From Cyprinodon diabolis (lineage: Eukaryota > Chordata > Actinopteri > Cyprinodontiformes > Cyprinodontidae), in the NCBI GenBank assembly GCA_030533445.1, contig CM060065.1:47251964-47315963 (forward strand): 64,000 bases of DNA, in the 5' to 3' direction. The number at the start of each line of letters is the position of its first letter. The first letter of the stretch is position 1. Made by a program: the position numbers and the translations under genes. Below the pieces are notes generated by a model. It ran no database searches, was not told the DNA's origin, and saw nothing but the letters and a program-made list of their open reading frames with translations. Positions 24,201 to 36,333 of the stretch are shown piece by piece.

Positions 24201-26718
24201 TAAAAGTCACAGAGAGGCTGAGAAACCTGAAAACAAGACAAACCGGAACGAACAAAGGAGCAGGATTTACCAAAGACAGCAAGGAGATTAGACTGAGGAA
24301 GAAAACAGACTGATCATGATATCAACACTCAGCCTAAAGCAGAAGAGAAATATTTCAATAGTTTCAGCTGAAACTGAGGAGCAGAGCTGAAAAGGAAGTA
24401 TCAGATTCAGACGTCTAAAAGGATCTAAAATCCAACTTTAGTCATAAGTTAAACCTGTTGGAGATATTTCCATTTAAACATTCTGAACGCAGATTTAATC
24501 TGTTATTCATTTTGTTGATGTTCAGATATGAACAGATATAGTTTATGTTCTGCTTATGTCTTGTTTAAACTACATGATCCAAGTAATATATTAAATTTCA
24601 TAACTTTAGGCTTGGTAATAGATGCTTGTTCAACAGATACTGTTGGTTTTCTATCATGCAGTCCTCTGGAGAAGATCCAATAAAAAATTGTTTGTCTAAA
24701 TCTAAGTCCACATGGCTGAAAAACTGTATTAAAAAGGAAGCTAGAATCCACAGCTAACTGTGTTGAGACTGGGGCCAGTTTAAAGCATCTGTAGTTTTAT
24801 TAAATGAAAAGTTCTTTCTGAGAATTGAAGTTAGCTTTTTTTAGTGGAGCAGATGCAGCCTCAACATGCAGCCACAAGCAAAATGAAATGTTATGTTAAT
24901 GCATTCAACAAACAATAATTTTAGATGAATCATTAACACAGTAGCTATAATACCTGCAGCAGCATCATTATGCAGCTTTGCTCTATTTGTTAAACTAGCC
25001 TTAGAAATCAGAACCAGAGCCGCAGCTTATTCTAAATTTAGGATTTTGTGTTCATGTTTCTTTCCATGGAAGAATTCATGTTACGTAAAGGACATTTAAC
25101 TAATTAAAGGCCTGATGTGGAGTAATGATCTGGGATGTTGTCCTTGATTCACAAAAGACAGACAGTTCAGGAGGTAAACTCACATAAAGCTGTTCTATTT
25201 ATAATAGCGAAACACCCTAATAATGTTATTTAGCTGAACTGTAAGTTAAAGAACATTTTAGAAGGTTTAACATTCAGGCTCAATAATTCAATGAAATATT
25301 TATTAGCCTTTTTAAGCTGATTGTAGGGAATCTAGTTTCAGGTTTTTCTGTTCAGTGAACGAGGAACAACTGAACAACAGTAACAAGAGGATGAGAAAGT
25401 GTTTCAGTCAGGCTGTTTTTTGACGCCACTATTAAGCAAATTTTACTTTTTATCTTTTTTTTTATTTTCTAATGCCCCAGCAGTAGATCAGAGGATGTTA
25501 CAAGCAGGGGCAGATCTATAGGGGTGACCAGGGGGGCATATCCCCTCATTGGCCACTCCTACCAGGTTATTTAATTTGATGTCCCTGGAACAAGCAGTTC
25601 TTCGCATAGCCTGATTGTGGCAGCAGCGATACCATCATGGGGAATTTCCTACTTCCTCTTTTTAACTCTGGTTTAGTAACCAAAAACTGGATGCAAAAAT
25701 GCAACAATAAATCATTCACAACAATATACTACAAATAAAGAGGATTAATACAGATAAAGAACATTGCTCAACCCTTTTAATATATTTATATATATTATGT
25801 AGAACCATACATTTGTTTAAACAAAACCTCTGTATAAATATAAGGAGATAGCTTTATCAGCAGGGAAAGCAGGAATAAAAATCTGGTCTGTCTTCAGTGA
25901 TTTGTTTGGAAAATCTAGATGTTGATCTATATTTTGATCAGTATAGATTGACCATAAGATGTTTTTGGTGCCTGTCAGTTTTTAGCCGCCCCTCAGTGCA
26001 CATTGGACTCTGCCTGACCATCGCTATGAACATTTTCTTGAACCACCACTGACTACAAGTTGCCTGGTTCAAATCCCACAGACTGTCACATGTCAGTCTT
26101 TCTGAGAAATAAGCTTAACCAGAGCTGCTAGAGGCTTGTTGGCTCACCAGAACTATTGACCTCTGTATAGTTCCATTCTTTGGTGTCTTGCACCTTTGAA
26201 AAATACTGGTCCCGCCCTGGACCAGCCCCCCCCCCCCCTGGATGTTTCTCCTGCTCAGATCTTAACTGTAGGATGAGGCATGTTTATGGAGTTATACATT
26301 TTTTTCATACACTAAAAAAAATGCATCCATTTTTGGCATTTACTTAATCATATCTAGTTACTTTAACACAATTGTTTCATTTTAGCAGGGTGGGACATAA
26401 AATAATTGTGTTAAGGTAACTAAATATGGTAAATGCCCAAAGCGGTTGGGTTATTTTTTTCAGTGTAGACTTTATAGCAACTTCAGAGTGCCTTTGAGGT
26501 GGTTAATAAGCGTCCAGAGATGGTCCTTCCTAATAAACCTTTGATCCCTCTGATGTTTTCAGGACAGAATGGAGATGATCGATGGGCTGAACAAGGAGCT
26601 GAGGCAGTGTGACCTGCAGCAGTTCATCAAGCAGGCCGGAGTAAACCCGTACTCTGATCAGGGGAACTCTGTGTCCGTTAATGAAGTCTACCTCAGCAAA
26701 GCTCGAATCAGGAAATAG
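21209..26718 (+). CDS. rassf7: Ras association domain-containing protein 7 (RASSF7)
   Basis: Exons 21209-21311, 21922-22569, 22651-22913 and 26563-26718 join in phase (1,170 nt, 389 aa; human RASSF7 is of similar length). Residues 1-85 form the N-terminal Ras-association domain, starting [18 protein letters not shown], with [19 protein letters not shown] and ending [12 protein letters not shown]. Residues about 180-370 are glutamine/glutamate-rich coiled coil. The C-terminus [15 protein letters not shown] is nearly the human RASSF7 motif, which favours RASSF7 over RASSF8. N-terminal RASSF proteins lack the SARAH domain and are tied to mitosis, microtubules and cell-death or JNK signalling (family knowledge). 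The ATG follows a spliced 5' UTR. All donors and acceptors are canonical (GTACGT, GTAGGA, GTAAAG; CCCACACAG, CCCTACAG, TGTTTTCAG). The 3.6-kb last intron carries two DNA-transposon relics. Confidence 0.9.
25505..26051. mobile_element. hAT-type non-autonomous element in rassf7 last intron
   Basis: Left end CAGGGGCAGATCTATAGGGG; the right end in reverse is CAGTGGTGGTTCAAG. Flanks GTTACAAG and ACTACAAG match at 6 of 8 positions. The left end resembles the element at 60989-62988. Confidence 0.6.
26310..26465. mobile_element. Foldback MITE with TA flanks
   Basis: Left arm CACTAAAAAAAATGCATCC ... GTTACTTTAACACAATTG is the approximate reverse complement of the right arm, which ends in GGTTATTTTTTTCAGTG. 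TA borders both ends (TA|CACTA and CAGTG|TA), as for Tc1/mariner-derived MITEs. It sits 97 nt upstream of the last rassf7 exon. Confidence 0.75.
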
Positions 26719-27093
26719 AGGAGAAGCCAGAGAATTCGCAGGTTTGTTATAAACAGATCTTAAATGATTCACTGATACAGCAGTTGTTTATTTTTCCAAC
26801 ATGTTTTACTCTCTATAAAACAATTTTAGTCACAGAGCAGAAACATGTATTTATTTAATTTCATTTAAAAAGAGGGGTCTACATGAGAAGCTCACACTGA
26901 TATGTTTTGGTTTCTGCTGCAGGAAACAGATGAAGGAAAAAAGCCTTAAGGTCGTGTGAAGATACATCTCTATGTGTGTTTGTGTGTGAACGTCATTACT
27001 GCTAGAAACGTGGGAAAATGAAGTCTGTTATTTAATGAACTACCTGAAGTGTGTACAGTTCTATGGTCTGTAATGTAGCTTTTTATATGTAAA

Positions 27094-27099
27094 AATAAA
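27094..27099 (+). terminator. rassf7: Poly(A) signal AATAAA of rassf7
   Basis: AATAAA 376 nt after the stop, with a second AATAAA at 27120-27125. A donor-like CAG|GTTTGT at 26742 and an acceptor-like CTGCTGCAG near 26923 would allow a 3' UTR intron; this is weak. Confidence 0.6.
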
Positions 27100-27129
27100 G
27101 TTTTTCTATTCAATCTCTTAATAAAGTTC

Positions 27130-28615
27130 CAGCAGTTCACCTTTTTTCCACCAGAGGCCGCCAAAGGCTAACGGCAAAATAATCCCAGCATTGTACCATC
27201 GTGTCCATGTTAAAAGAAGTATGAATATTACAGTTTATCTCTGATTAACAACCTGACAGACTGTAGTTTAGCATAACCACTTATTTATATTAACTCCATA
27301 TTGACATTATTTCACCCAGAGATATTTTCTTTATCTCACAGTTATTTCTTTTACCTCTTGCAGTCTTTTGATCCTTAGTGAATGCAAATAGATTTCTCCA
27401 GTAATGAAAAACAATTTTTTTAGATGATCTTGTTCAGAGAGAACGGGACATGAAGCACCTGCAGAGGAATGCGGCTTAATGGAAGGAACTGTAAGCTAAT
27501 ATGCTGAAGGATGAGAGGAGATTTACTTATTCAGAATCTCAAATACATGTACAAATATACATTACATAATTCAGGTTAAGTTATTCAGGGAATAATGTCA
27601 AGCAGCTGAGAAAGAAGAACTACAGCAATACAAATGGTGGAAGACCATTAAATTAAGCTGGACTAAAAAAAAAATCACCAAGAAACTTCTAAACTATAAG
27701 GAAAAGAATAATAGAGATTAAAGAAAAATCAATCCTAATTAACGAACACCACATAAGAATAAACTAAGAAACTTAAAACATAGAAATGAACTGAGAAGGC
27801 AAAACCCTAAAGAACATTGTGGCAGAGCAGAGCAGCAGTTTGGTCACAGGAGATCCTTCCTCCTCCATCAATCGAACTGGAAAACAATCCCCGATGACAA
27901 AGTCTCCTGGGATGGTTGTTTATAGTGTCCCCTCACACCTCCCCCTGTGCACCAGGAAATAAACTGATGGCCTTCCAGTATCATTATCATTAAGGGTGTC
28001 CCGATTCAACTCGTTCATTTCTGATGCAAGGTAAGTCTCAGCTCTTTGAGTTGGCCATAGCGATATTGAGCTGATGTGATATTATTAGGAATCTTGGCAG
28101 CTGTTATTAGTTATTTTATTCTGCTTTCAGAGGTTTTAGATCATGTTTTATCTGTAGGAGGGAGGATATTTGAGGCTCTTAATGTAAAAGCACTAGTTCT
28201 GCAGAAGGGGTCCTAAAAGCTTTAAAACAAACAGAAAAACCTCATCCATGGATGTGCGTTTAGTTTTTTTTTTAAAGGACTTTAGGACCCCTTACATTCC
28301 CAACAGAAAAGTTCTCTGCAGTAAGGAAAATGTCTCACTGTAGAAGGTAAATCTCATTACAGAGTTTTGCAGCATCGTTTCACACATGGAGCTTCTCCCC
28401 TTCCCCCAGGATGCCTTCTGAAACGGAGCTTGGTGGACTGTGAGGTATAACTAGGATCAAAGGACACAGAAAGCAGAACGTAGCCAACCAGGATTTTCTA
28501 AGAGTTGAAGCAACCATCTACTCCTTAAGCTGCAGGTTTCCAGTCCTGGAGGAACCAGAGTAACCCCAGAGCATCTCCTATCAGCATAAGGACAATTCTT
28601 TCATCTCCAGATAAA
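27130..28615. other. Intergenic stretch, no gene seen
   Basis: No supported coding exon. Open frames are short and have no domain. Confidence 0.5.
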
Positions 28616-28619
28616 CCAC

Positions 28620-28920
28620 TTGTTAAAGGAAAGCTCCGTGTTTACACCTTGAAGCTTTATTTCTCCGACTCATTTTCCGAAGTGAGATCACTGAAAAGAG
28701 ATCACAATATCATCATAATGTCCTCGTTTATGTATTAAATAACCATGAGACATGACAACAGACTTTGATTTAAATTGTAATCTTACTCAGATCAGAGAAG
28801 TTGCTTAGAGTTTACAGAAGGCAGCTGCTAATCTCCAGGCTCACCTCTCGGGAAGTGGCCCCGATTAACAGTTAAAAAGGTATTTTACACATCTCCATAA
28901 TTATCCTAACACACTGATCC
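28620..28920. repeat. Dispersed non-coding repeat, copy 1 (copy 2 at 34245-34640)
   Basis: Shares long stretches with 34245-34640, such as GTAATCTTACTCAGATC, GAGAAGTTGCTTAGA and CCCGATTAACAGTTAAAAA, in the same order and orientation. No open frame is conserved. Either a dispersed element or a local duplication. Confidence 0.75.
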
Positions 28921-30476
28921 ATCATGTCTAAAAGCTTAAACTAATTGCTCCACAGAAGCTGACCTTTGGATCAGTGGATATGTGCAGAATACCAGATACT
29001 TGTCTTTCCTTTGAAGCTGAAACATCAGACTCTGCTGCCATCAAGTCTCCCTGCAGGTTTATTGAGCTCATGTTAGTGTTTCTGCTTCTTCAGAAATCTG
29101 TTGAGAGATTCCTCTTTCTGTCAGTAGATGGCGCAGCTAATCTTACTCTAATTTGTTAACAAGCTTTCAGTTGTATCTACAGAATTAATGATTTTGACTG
29201 TTGTTTCGGGTTTTTTTATGCAGTAATCACTTCTCACATTTCTCTGGATTCTGTCCCATTTCTAACAGGCAATATTAACAGCTAAGACATTAAATATCTC
29301 TAACCACTATAAATGGATTTTATTGTCAACATTTCTGTTCAGGTGGTGCAATCTTGAGTTTAAACAGTCATTGAAGATTGAATTAATTTTTTAAAAAATC
29401 ATAAAATAATGGATCATCTTCTGTAATCTATTGGCCTCACAGGCAGGTGATGGTAAATTACATCAGGTCTTAATGCAGTAAGTACAGCTGATTCCCTCAG
29501 ACGACCCTTGCTAACATCTCTGTCTCAGACGGTTCCTGAGTCTGAAACTAACCTGAAGCTGAGATGGATAAAATGGACGTATAATTTTAGCCCAGAGGGT
29601 TCGTTCTGAGGACAGCATTCAACTGGACCATGTGCTGTAATCTGCAGGCAGCTGATTTACATGTAGGTGCCTGTTAACTGAATCCAATTGTTCCAAATTG
29701 GATCTGCTTAGCTTCCAGAGTGGACAGATCAGTGAGCAAGACTTTCGCTCTTTACTCTGTCCAAATCAAATTGTCCACCTTTCCGTCCAACTTTCTTTTC
29801 AAGACTTTTTCTTATTGTTCTCCACAGAACAGAGAAACCTTCTAAGCAGAGAGCAGAGCTCTGGTTCAATGACCTTTCTGCCATCAATGAGCTTTGTTTG
29901 GACCACTGATACCTTCTACTCTTAGGATTATTACATGCTGGCGGATCAGAGCCCCATCAACAGCTTTGTCTGTGCTTGGCAGGTGTAAAAAAGCTGCCAC
30001 TGTGGGAGTGGATGGACACAAACAGGCGGCAGAAAGATACAGGAGCTTCTCTTTGTGGTTCTCTGACTTCTCCAACAGGATCAGGTGAGAACTTCACTTC
30101 TACAGGTTCTGATGACTTTATCTAAGTTAGCAATGAAACTAGTGTGTAGTATCGGGCGGGGCCACGATCCAGCACTAAAATGGTGGTATCAGTATCGACG
30201 AGTACCAACAAATAGGGCCCCGATACCATTTAGAGAGCCAAAAGTTTATTCAACTATTGTCACCCATTCCAGGTAGGCAATAAAGAGTTCTACTGGATTT
30301 ACTTTGTATTAGTCTTTTTCCTGCTTTACAAAGGTAGGCAGCAGTTTGACAAAGCCATGATGGCAATTATTTTACATCCAAGTAGTATGCAGTTCTTCAT
30401 ATATACACACACACATCTATTTCAAACAGATGGTATCGGTATCGGCCGATACTGCACAGCCAGGTATCGGGTATCA

Positions 30477-31282
30477 TAGGGTGACCAAACGTCCGTATTT
30501 CCTGGGACATATCCGTATTTCACGTCCTGTCCTGGGCGTCCCGGGGTTTTTTTTGGAAGTGAGGAAATGTCCTGATTTTTTAAATTACCTTAATTGGACC
30601 ATTAAATTTACAGGCGCTAGGGCACTGCGCATGACGCTGCGTGTGAAGTAATCCCTGAGCCGCGTCAGTGCGGGCAGCCCTGTTCTTAATCAGAATCTAG
30701 ATTGTGTGGCTGTCAGTACGCCAACAACATGCAAAAGCGCAAATGTATGTTTACCGACGATTTACAAAAGAGTTTCCCCGCTTTCAGACCGGGTCGAGAC
30801 AAACGGGAGGCCTTGTGCACAGTGTGCAAAGCAGGCACATATGTCTCGGTGTCCAATGGAGGTGCAAGGAATCTGAAAAGCCACCTGGACACCAAAAGTA
30901 AAGATAGTCTATTGATATTTTTGTTCGTTTTTGGTACATTTTTTATTATTTTTGCTACACAAGAGGTATTTTTTGTTAATTAGCTCATTTGTTAATTTGT
31001 TTTTTCCAATAGCCTACAGAACAGACATTATTTCGTTCATTACTGAGGCTGAGTATCATCTGTTATTGGGAGTTGAGTTATTGTTAACTTTTATTAAGTG
31101 AGGGATGTTTAGATGAGACATTATTTCTTTCATTGTGCTAGTCATTAATTACAGGAATTGTTAAGCATTTTTAATAAATACATTTTGAATGAAATCATCG
31201 TTATTGCTGTTGACTTTTACTGAAAAGCATTTTTAATAAATCAACTGTAATGTTAAGTGAGTGCATGCCACAGACATCTCTA
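30477..31282. mobile_element. hAT insertion nested in the MITE
   Basis: Bordered by GGGTATCA (30469-30476) and GGGTATCG (31283-31290), an 8-bp duplication with one mismatch. The sister copy at 58.6 kb lacks this block, so the insertion is directly visible. Ends TAGGG and, in reverse, TAGAG fit the hAT terminal pattern. Confidence 0.7.
30729..30983 (+). pseudogene. BED-type zinc-finger fragment of a transposase-like protein
   Basis: An 84-residue frame from the second ATG reads KRKCMFTDDLQKSFPAF, then LCTVCKAGTYVSVSNGG and LKSHLDTKS. The spacing C-x2-C ... H, with the hydrophobic run before it, matches the BED-like zinc fingers at the N-terminus of hAT transposases and their domesticated relatives. 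After the finger the frame runs into hydrophobic, AT-rich sequence and stops, so only the DNA-binding piece remains. Either an exon border lies near 30898 (AAAAGTAAAG) or the copy is truncated. Confidence 0.55.
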
Positions 31283-31492
31283 GGGTATCGGGGCCGAAAA
31301 ATGGAATCGGCGCAACACTAAACAAAACTTTATCTGTCTTTCTCTGAGGAAGTCGGGTCTCTGGAGATTTTCTGATGGAAAAATTCTTATTATTGCAAAA
31401 AGGGTTCAATGCAATTTAAGAACTTTCTAAAGGAGAAAATAGAACCATATTTTCAGAAATTCTCCACTGTACCTAAATATGAATTTTAAATG

Positions 31493-31700
31493 TTAGGCTG
31501 CACAGTGGAACAGTTTGTAGTACTGTTGCTTTACAGCAGGACAGTTCTGGGTTCGATTCCTCGATCTTTCTTTTCTCCATGTGCATGCATGGGTTCTCTC
31601 TGGGTACTCCAGCTTCCTTTTACATTCCAAAAACATGACTGGTATCTCTAAATTGTCCTTAGGTGTGTTCCTGGTTGCATGTCTCTGTGTTGTTGAATCA
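31493..31700 (+). repeat. Teleost short interspersed repeat (copy a)
   Basis: Carries GGCTGCACAGTGGAACAG, TTGCTTTACAGCAGGACAG, GGGTTCGATTCC (tRNA B-box-like) and CTCTCTGGGTACTCC, in the same order as the reverse-strand copies at 41285-41640 and 42130-42420. Confidence 0.75.
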
Positions 31701-32576
31701 TAAAAATTGATAAAATAAAATCCTATTTGAATGGCAGGAAAATTAGTTTTAAAATGTTTATTTATCATATAGATAAAACTATTTATAAAAAATCAAAAGA
31801 AATGTAATATTCTTTCTCTGGGTCAGCATGTGTCCAAAAGTCAGATTCTATTGATTAATCAGGGAACCAAGTCATTACAGGACTCTATTGCTAATGTTAC
31901 ATCATACGTTTATATTTATGTAGGCTGGGGAATAACCCATAAACTATTATTATGTTATTATATCAAGGAAAGAATATTTCATTAATTGAGGCTTGATTTG
32001 TCAGATTCAAGAAACTATCAACCATTAAGCAGTTTTTTTTTACCAATTAATTTATTTAATTATTTATTAATTCTTGGTTTACCATGTTTCTGTTGTAAAT
32101 TACTATTTTTTTGGCTTGATGTCATTTTAAATTTTTTTTTTTTATGATCATAAATCTGAAGGACAAAATTTACTGAAATAAATGCTTGAAAACATCACTA
32201 CTGGAGTTATTGAAATGAAAGTAGTAATAAAACAGATTTATCTAAATCACAGTTCTCTACAGTGACACATCTGAAACTTTTTCCTCAGTTCAAAATCATT
32301 TTTATTATATAATGAATGAGTAAAGCATCTTTCTGGGCAGCTGTAGAGCAACGTGTTCCTGCTTTTTCTCATTAAATTCACCTTTAATGAAGCATAACTA
32401 CTATCAGATTGACAATAATGATCTTTAGATGAGCTGTCAGCAGATTTAACCTCTGTTACAGGGAAACGTTTTTGACTAAATCACACATGTCCATTATGTA
32501 ACCAGACAGCGGTGTACCTGACATGATGTGTACATTACACATAAGACTCAGCGTTCTGCAGGTATGATGAGTTATT

Positions 32577-32657
32577 AAGGCTTACCCATAAGCCCTGAGC
32601 ATAAATCTGCCTCAGCTCTGGGAGGAGGAAGAGGATGGTCCATGCAGGTTTTATAAA
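32577..32657 (+). promoter_or_regulatory. TATA promoter of PDE6-gamma-like gene 1
   Basis: TATAAA at 32652-32657 lies about 135 nt before the first-exon donor. AAGGCTTA (32577-32584), then two bases, then CATAAG are shared with the promoter of gene 2 at the same order and spacing, and so is a CAGCTCTGGGAGGA-like block. Confidence 0.6.
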
Positions 32658-32679
32658 GACAGCTGCAACCCGAGAGGAC

Positions 32680-32790
32680 GAGGCGGAAAAAAGAAAGACT
32701 GCAAGAAGAAAGAAGACTCCTTCTTTGTCTTGCAGCGGCTTTTTAACTTCTGTGCAAACAGATATTTCTGTGACGCCCCCACAGAAACGA
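32680..32790 (+). other. 5' non-coding exon of PDE6-gamma-like gene 1
   Basis: Ends at the donor CGA|GTAAGT (32790/32791). It shares AAGAAGAAAGA and CTTCTTTGTCTTGCA with the first exon of gene 2. The left edge is estimated at about 25 nt downstream of the TATA box. Confidence 0.6.
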
Positions 32791-33399
32791 GTAAGTGGAT
32801 TTTTATTTTATCCAATTTAAATGTACTTTTAAAATTTAAATTAGTGAAACTGTTACATATCAAATAAATCAGCATTTATCATAAATAAGGAAGGGAAATA
32901 GTGATTTTGAATGTTTTTTTTAAATATCTGGCATAAAGTAACACAGGTGTAAACATGGGGAAACATGAATGCATAGTACAGAAATACCAGCAGCAGCATC
33001 AAGGATTTATCTGCATGTATTTCAAAAAGGAGCTCAAATAAAGTGAGCTAATCTTTTATACTTTTTTCAGATGCATTCATAGTTTATACCCTGCAAAAAT
33101 AAGATAAATGTGAGGTAATGTTCCTTAAGATAAGCGTATTGTCCCATTGATTTTTCAGTTTGCGATTTGGAATAAGATGATTTTTAGCTAAACACTCAAT
33201 TATCTTATTCAGAGTGCATAATATCTAATCGTCTTATATCAACAACATAAATGCTCACTCACCTGGCAGAGCATCTTATTAACCTGCTTAACTTAGGGCT
33301 AAATACACTTATTTTTAAAAAGGTTTACTTATTTACAGATCTGTTTTTGCAGAATTTAACTTGTTGCATTTTGTGTTTTTGTGATACAAAGTCTGTAAA

Positions 33400-33784
33400 A
33401 TGAGTTCAGCAGCAGCAGCAGAGGGAACCAAGCCGTCTCTGCCAGAGATGGAGCAGAAGGACAGCAGGCAGTTCAAGAGCAAAGCTCCCAAACGAGGACA
33501 GAAGGGGTGAGTCCAGTCTCTCTCTCCTTAGACAGGAAGAGATTTAAACCAGCAGCATAATAAATATATTTCTGTCTCTCTGAAACAGAGTGAACAACCA
33601 TGACTCAGCATTGGAGGATCTTGATGGTGAGCTTAATGGAAATATAAGATGGCACCAGTGGATTTAGAGGTTTCTATGAAACATTGAACTGGTTTGTCTC
33701 CCTGTAGATTCTGCAGTGGTCTGTCCCTGGGAGGAGTTTGGAGAAGTGGAGCTGAGCAAGTTGGCTCAGTTTGGAATAGTTTAA
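33400..33784 (+). CDS. PDE6 inhibitory gamma subunit-like protein, copy 1
   Basis: Exons 33400-33506, 33589-33626 and 33708-33784 (107, 38, 77 nt) join in phase and code 73 aa. The ATG lies 8 nt after the acceptor AAAG (33391), the same distance as in copy 2. PDE6 gamma keeps the photoreceptor cGMP phosphodiesterase off until transducin binds. Family marks seen: the basic block RQFKSKAPKRGQKG (about 23-36) and the C-terminal inhibitory block VVCPWEEFGEVELSKLAQFGIV (52-73, quoted in parts: VCPWEEFG and LAQFGIV). Human gamma subunits are 83-87 aa and carry an extra basic/proline stretch (TPRKGPPKFKQR) before the QFKSK block; it is absent here. The classical TRQFKS threonine is serine (SRQFKS). 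The genes PDE6G, PDE6H or a third fish paralogue cannot be told apart with certainty. The frame is intact. Confidence 0.85.
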
Positions 33785-34184
33785 AGTTCTGAGATGAACC
33801 GAACCAAGCCGCGCTGTTGAAGAGTTCCTGAGGATAAGGAGTCGGGCTTCATGCAGCAGAAACATCAAAGCTTCAATTAAATGAAAATAAATTGCCATCA
33901 TGCATTCATGCAGTTTTATAGAAAACAATTGATAATCATGTTACTCTGTGACAAAATAGAAACTTGAACAGACAAGCCTTACCAGTTCTTGAGCTGCTTT
34001 GCTGCACCTGCGTACAAAGAAAACGTTTATATTCTTAGTCTTATAATCTCTCTACAGGAAACATCAAAATATTTCACTGTGATAAAAAAAGAGAAAAACT
34101 ACCTCTAATTTTCCTATGTAATCTTCTTTACTTCAATCAGGTGTATATTAAAAGAAGGACTGTTTGTTCAGGTCTGCTAGTGTG

Positions 34185-34190
34185 AATAAA
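34185..34190 (+). terminator. Poly(A) signal AATAAA of PDE6-gamma-like gene 1
   Basis: AATAAA in TGTGAATAAAGTT, 400 nt after the stop and just upstream of a TTTGGTTTG-rich stretch. Confidence 0.55.
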
Positions 34191-34244
34191 GTTATTTTAA
34201 TCAATTTGGTTTGTTTCCTGTTTCATAGTTTCTGTCTACTTAGT

Positions 34245-34640
34245 GTTAAAGATAGGCTCTGTGTATGCACCTGGAAGCTCTATCTCTACGGTTCATTTTC
34301 CTGAAAAGAGATCACTCGGGAAAAACTCTTTAAATAACACTTTAATACTTTATATGTATTAAATAACTAGGAAATATGACAACAGATTCTGATATAAATT
34401 GTAATCTTACTCAGATCGAGAAGTTGCTTAGAATTTACAAAAGGCAGCTACTCCCCTCAGGGCTCACATCTCAGGAAGTGGTCCCGATTAACAGTTAAAA
34501 ACGTGTTTTATACATTTCCAGTCTGGCATATCATCACATTTTACTTCATACATGTTAGCAGATGAGGAGACATCCATGGCTCCAGGATATCAAAATATTA
34601 CACGTCATCAGTGACAATTATCCTAACATAAGCATATGGA
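34245..34640. repeat. Dispersed non-coding repeat, copy 2
   Basis: Copy of 28620-28920 (see there), ending ACAATTATCCTAACA, which is also shared. Confidence 0.75.
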
Positions 34641-34711
34641 TTACTACATGCATGATGTGCATCTATATAAAAGGATCAAACAGTCGCTGACTGGTTTTAC
34701 TTCTTCTAAAC

Positions 34712-35211
34712 CGGAGGTCTTCAACAGGGGGTCCGTGACCCCTAGGGGGTCCGCGGAGGTACTGCATGGGGGTCGCGAAAGTTTTAGTTGATTAGACTTT
34801 TTTTTTATACCCCCACCCCTGCAATTTTTTTCAACTAATTGAAACGTCTTAAAATACTCATTAACATGAATTCAACACACTGTAGTAAACAGATAAATGG
34901 AGGCAGAAGATGTTTTTCAGTCATCAATGCACACATTCAGGAGCTATTTCAAACTAGGCACCGTTTTATTCACAACACTTGTCCCATCAACCAGGAATCA
35001 GAATCAGCAATACTTTAATAATCCCAGGGCGAAATTACTTTTGTTGCATTTCGTTACTTCACAGGGTTACATCGTCACACTACTCCATAGGGTGACTATA
35101 GGACCAGTTTGATATAAAAGAATTTCATAGAATATATATAATTAGGGGTTCCCCCCTCCATCTCGCCATCAGTTTGAGGGTCCTTAGCCTGGAAAACGTT
35201 GAAGACCCCTG
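34712..35211 (+). mobile_element. hAT MITE with perfect 8-bp duplication (TTCTAAAC)
   Basis: TTCTAAAC stands directly on both sides (34704-34711 and 35212-35219). Ends are CGGAGGTCTTCAAC and, in reverse, CAGGGGTCTTCAAC. About 500 bp, no transposase. An inverted copy lies at 37262-37738. Confidence 0.85.
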
Positions 35212-35406
35212 TTCTAAACATTAAAAAAAAGAATGTTTTAAATGATAAAAAGCAGTTCTTTGGGGTTGTATAGATTTTTATGCAGACTTCTTTGTTGGTT
35301 GGAGATTTTTTTCTTTTCAAACTTAATCACTAAACATTTAACACAGAGGTCTAAAAGACCCGCTCGCAGCCTATAATGGTATCAGAAAAGTGGAGAAATG
35401 TTAAAT

Positions 35407-36333
35407 ATAAATGTCTGAAGGACTAAATCTGTCCCAGATGGCAAACAAGGTCTGTCAGGTTACCAGAAGAAAGAAGGAAAACAGATTCTGGATGATGCGA
35501 TCAGACATTAAGCAACAGGATAACATGCAAATAATGCACCTCTGCAATGGAGATGATCTGCAAATGTAGCTAGCATATAGCAGGAAAGTTGAGGCTTAAT
35601 TCTAACATTAATGGATCATCTTTTTTATTATCTAATGAAAAACCTCTCAGATGGCAACAGTTGGTTTGATGAACAGCAAACATCAGCAATCCTGCTACAT
35701 GGCGTCTTTTCCAACAATAGCATGATCTATGCTCTACAGAAATATTCCAAATCAATTAGATTTATTTATACAGCACTGCTAAACAACCAATACTGTCACA
35801 TTGCAAATATAAAAAATAAGATAGAAAAAAACTGAAAAATAAGATTCCTTTGCAAAGAAAATATGTACAGATATGAAATGAGACACTTGAAGTCAAATGA
35901 TGACAATGATTCTGTTCTAATCTGCACTGAGAACCATCTCTGCAGCATTTTGTGTGGAATGAAAGACTTTCGGGGAAACACTCAGCCATGGTTGGAGTGC
36001 AGTAGTCAAGTATGAATTCAATTTACTAATCTATATAGCATAAACTTACAATGCATGTTATCTCAAGGTATTTCACATTGAAAATTGAATTAAAACAGAC
36101 TGACTGATAAGTGAAAAGCTTAGGAAGTTGCAGGGAGAACAGGTCAGTGACCTATGCAGTGAAATGGAGAGAGTAATGTCTGATGGACTAAATCTTTCCC
36201 AGATGTCAAACAAGGTCCATCAGGGTACTAGAATAAAGAAGGAACACAGGACAACATGAAAACAATGCACCTCTGCAATGGAGATGAACTGCAAATGTAG
36301 CTAAGATATAACAGGGAAGTTGAGGCTTATCCA
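35407..36333. repeat. Local direct duplication (35407-35600 and 36174-36333)
   Basis: Both parts read GTCTGA-GGACTAAATCT, CAAACAAGGTC, AATGCACCTCTGCAATGGAGATGA and GAAGTTGAGGCTTA in order, about 760 bp apart. The spacer holds short LINE 3'-tail-like sequence (36010-36090). No coding frame is shared. Confidence 0.75.

Larger units (their letters stand above)
30140..31320. mobile_element. hAT MITE copy 1 (TAGTGTTGC termini), split by a younger insertion
   Basis: Outer parts 30140-30476 and 31283-31320 match the element at 58619-59019 along its length (TTTATTCAACTATTGTCA, TTTTTCCTGCTTTACAAAG, GACAAAGCCATGATGGCAAT). The right end in reverse is TAGTGTTGCGCCGATTCC. Flanks AATGAAAC and AACAAAAC agree at 6 of 8. 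A GGTATCGG-rich palindromic zone (30431-30475) is where the inner element landed. Confidence 0.75.
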
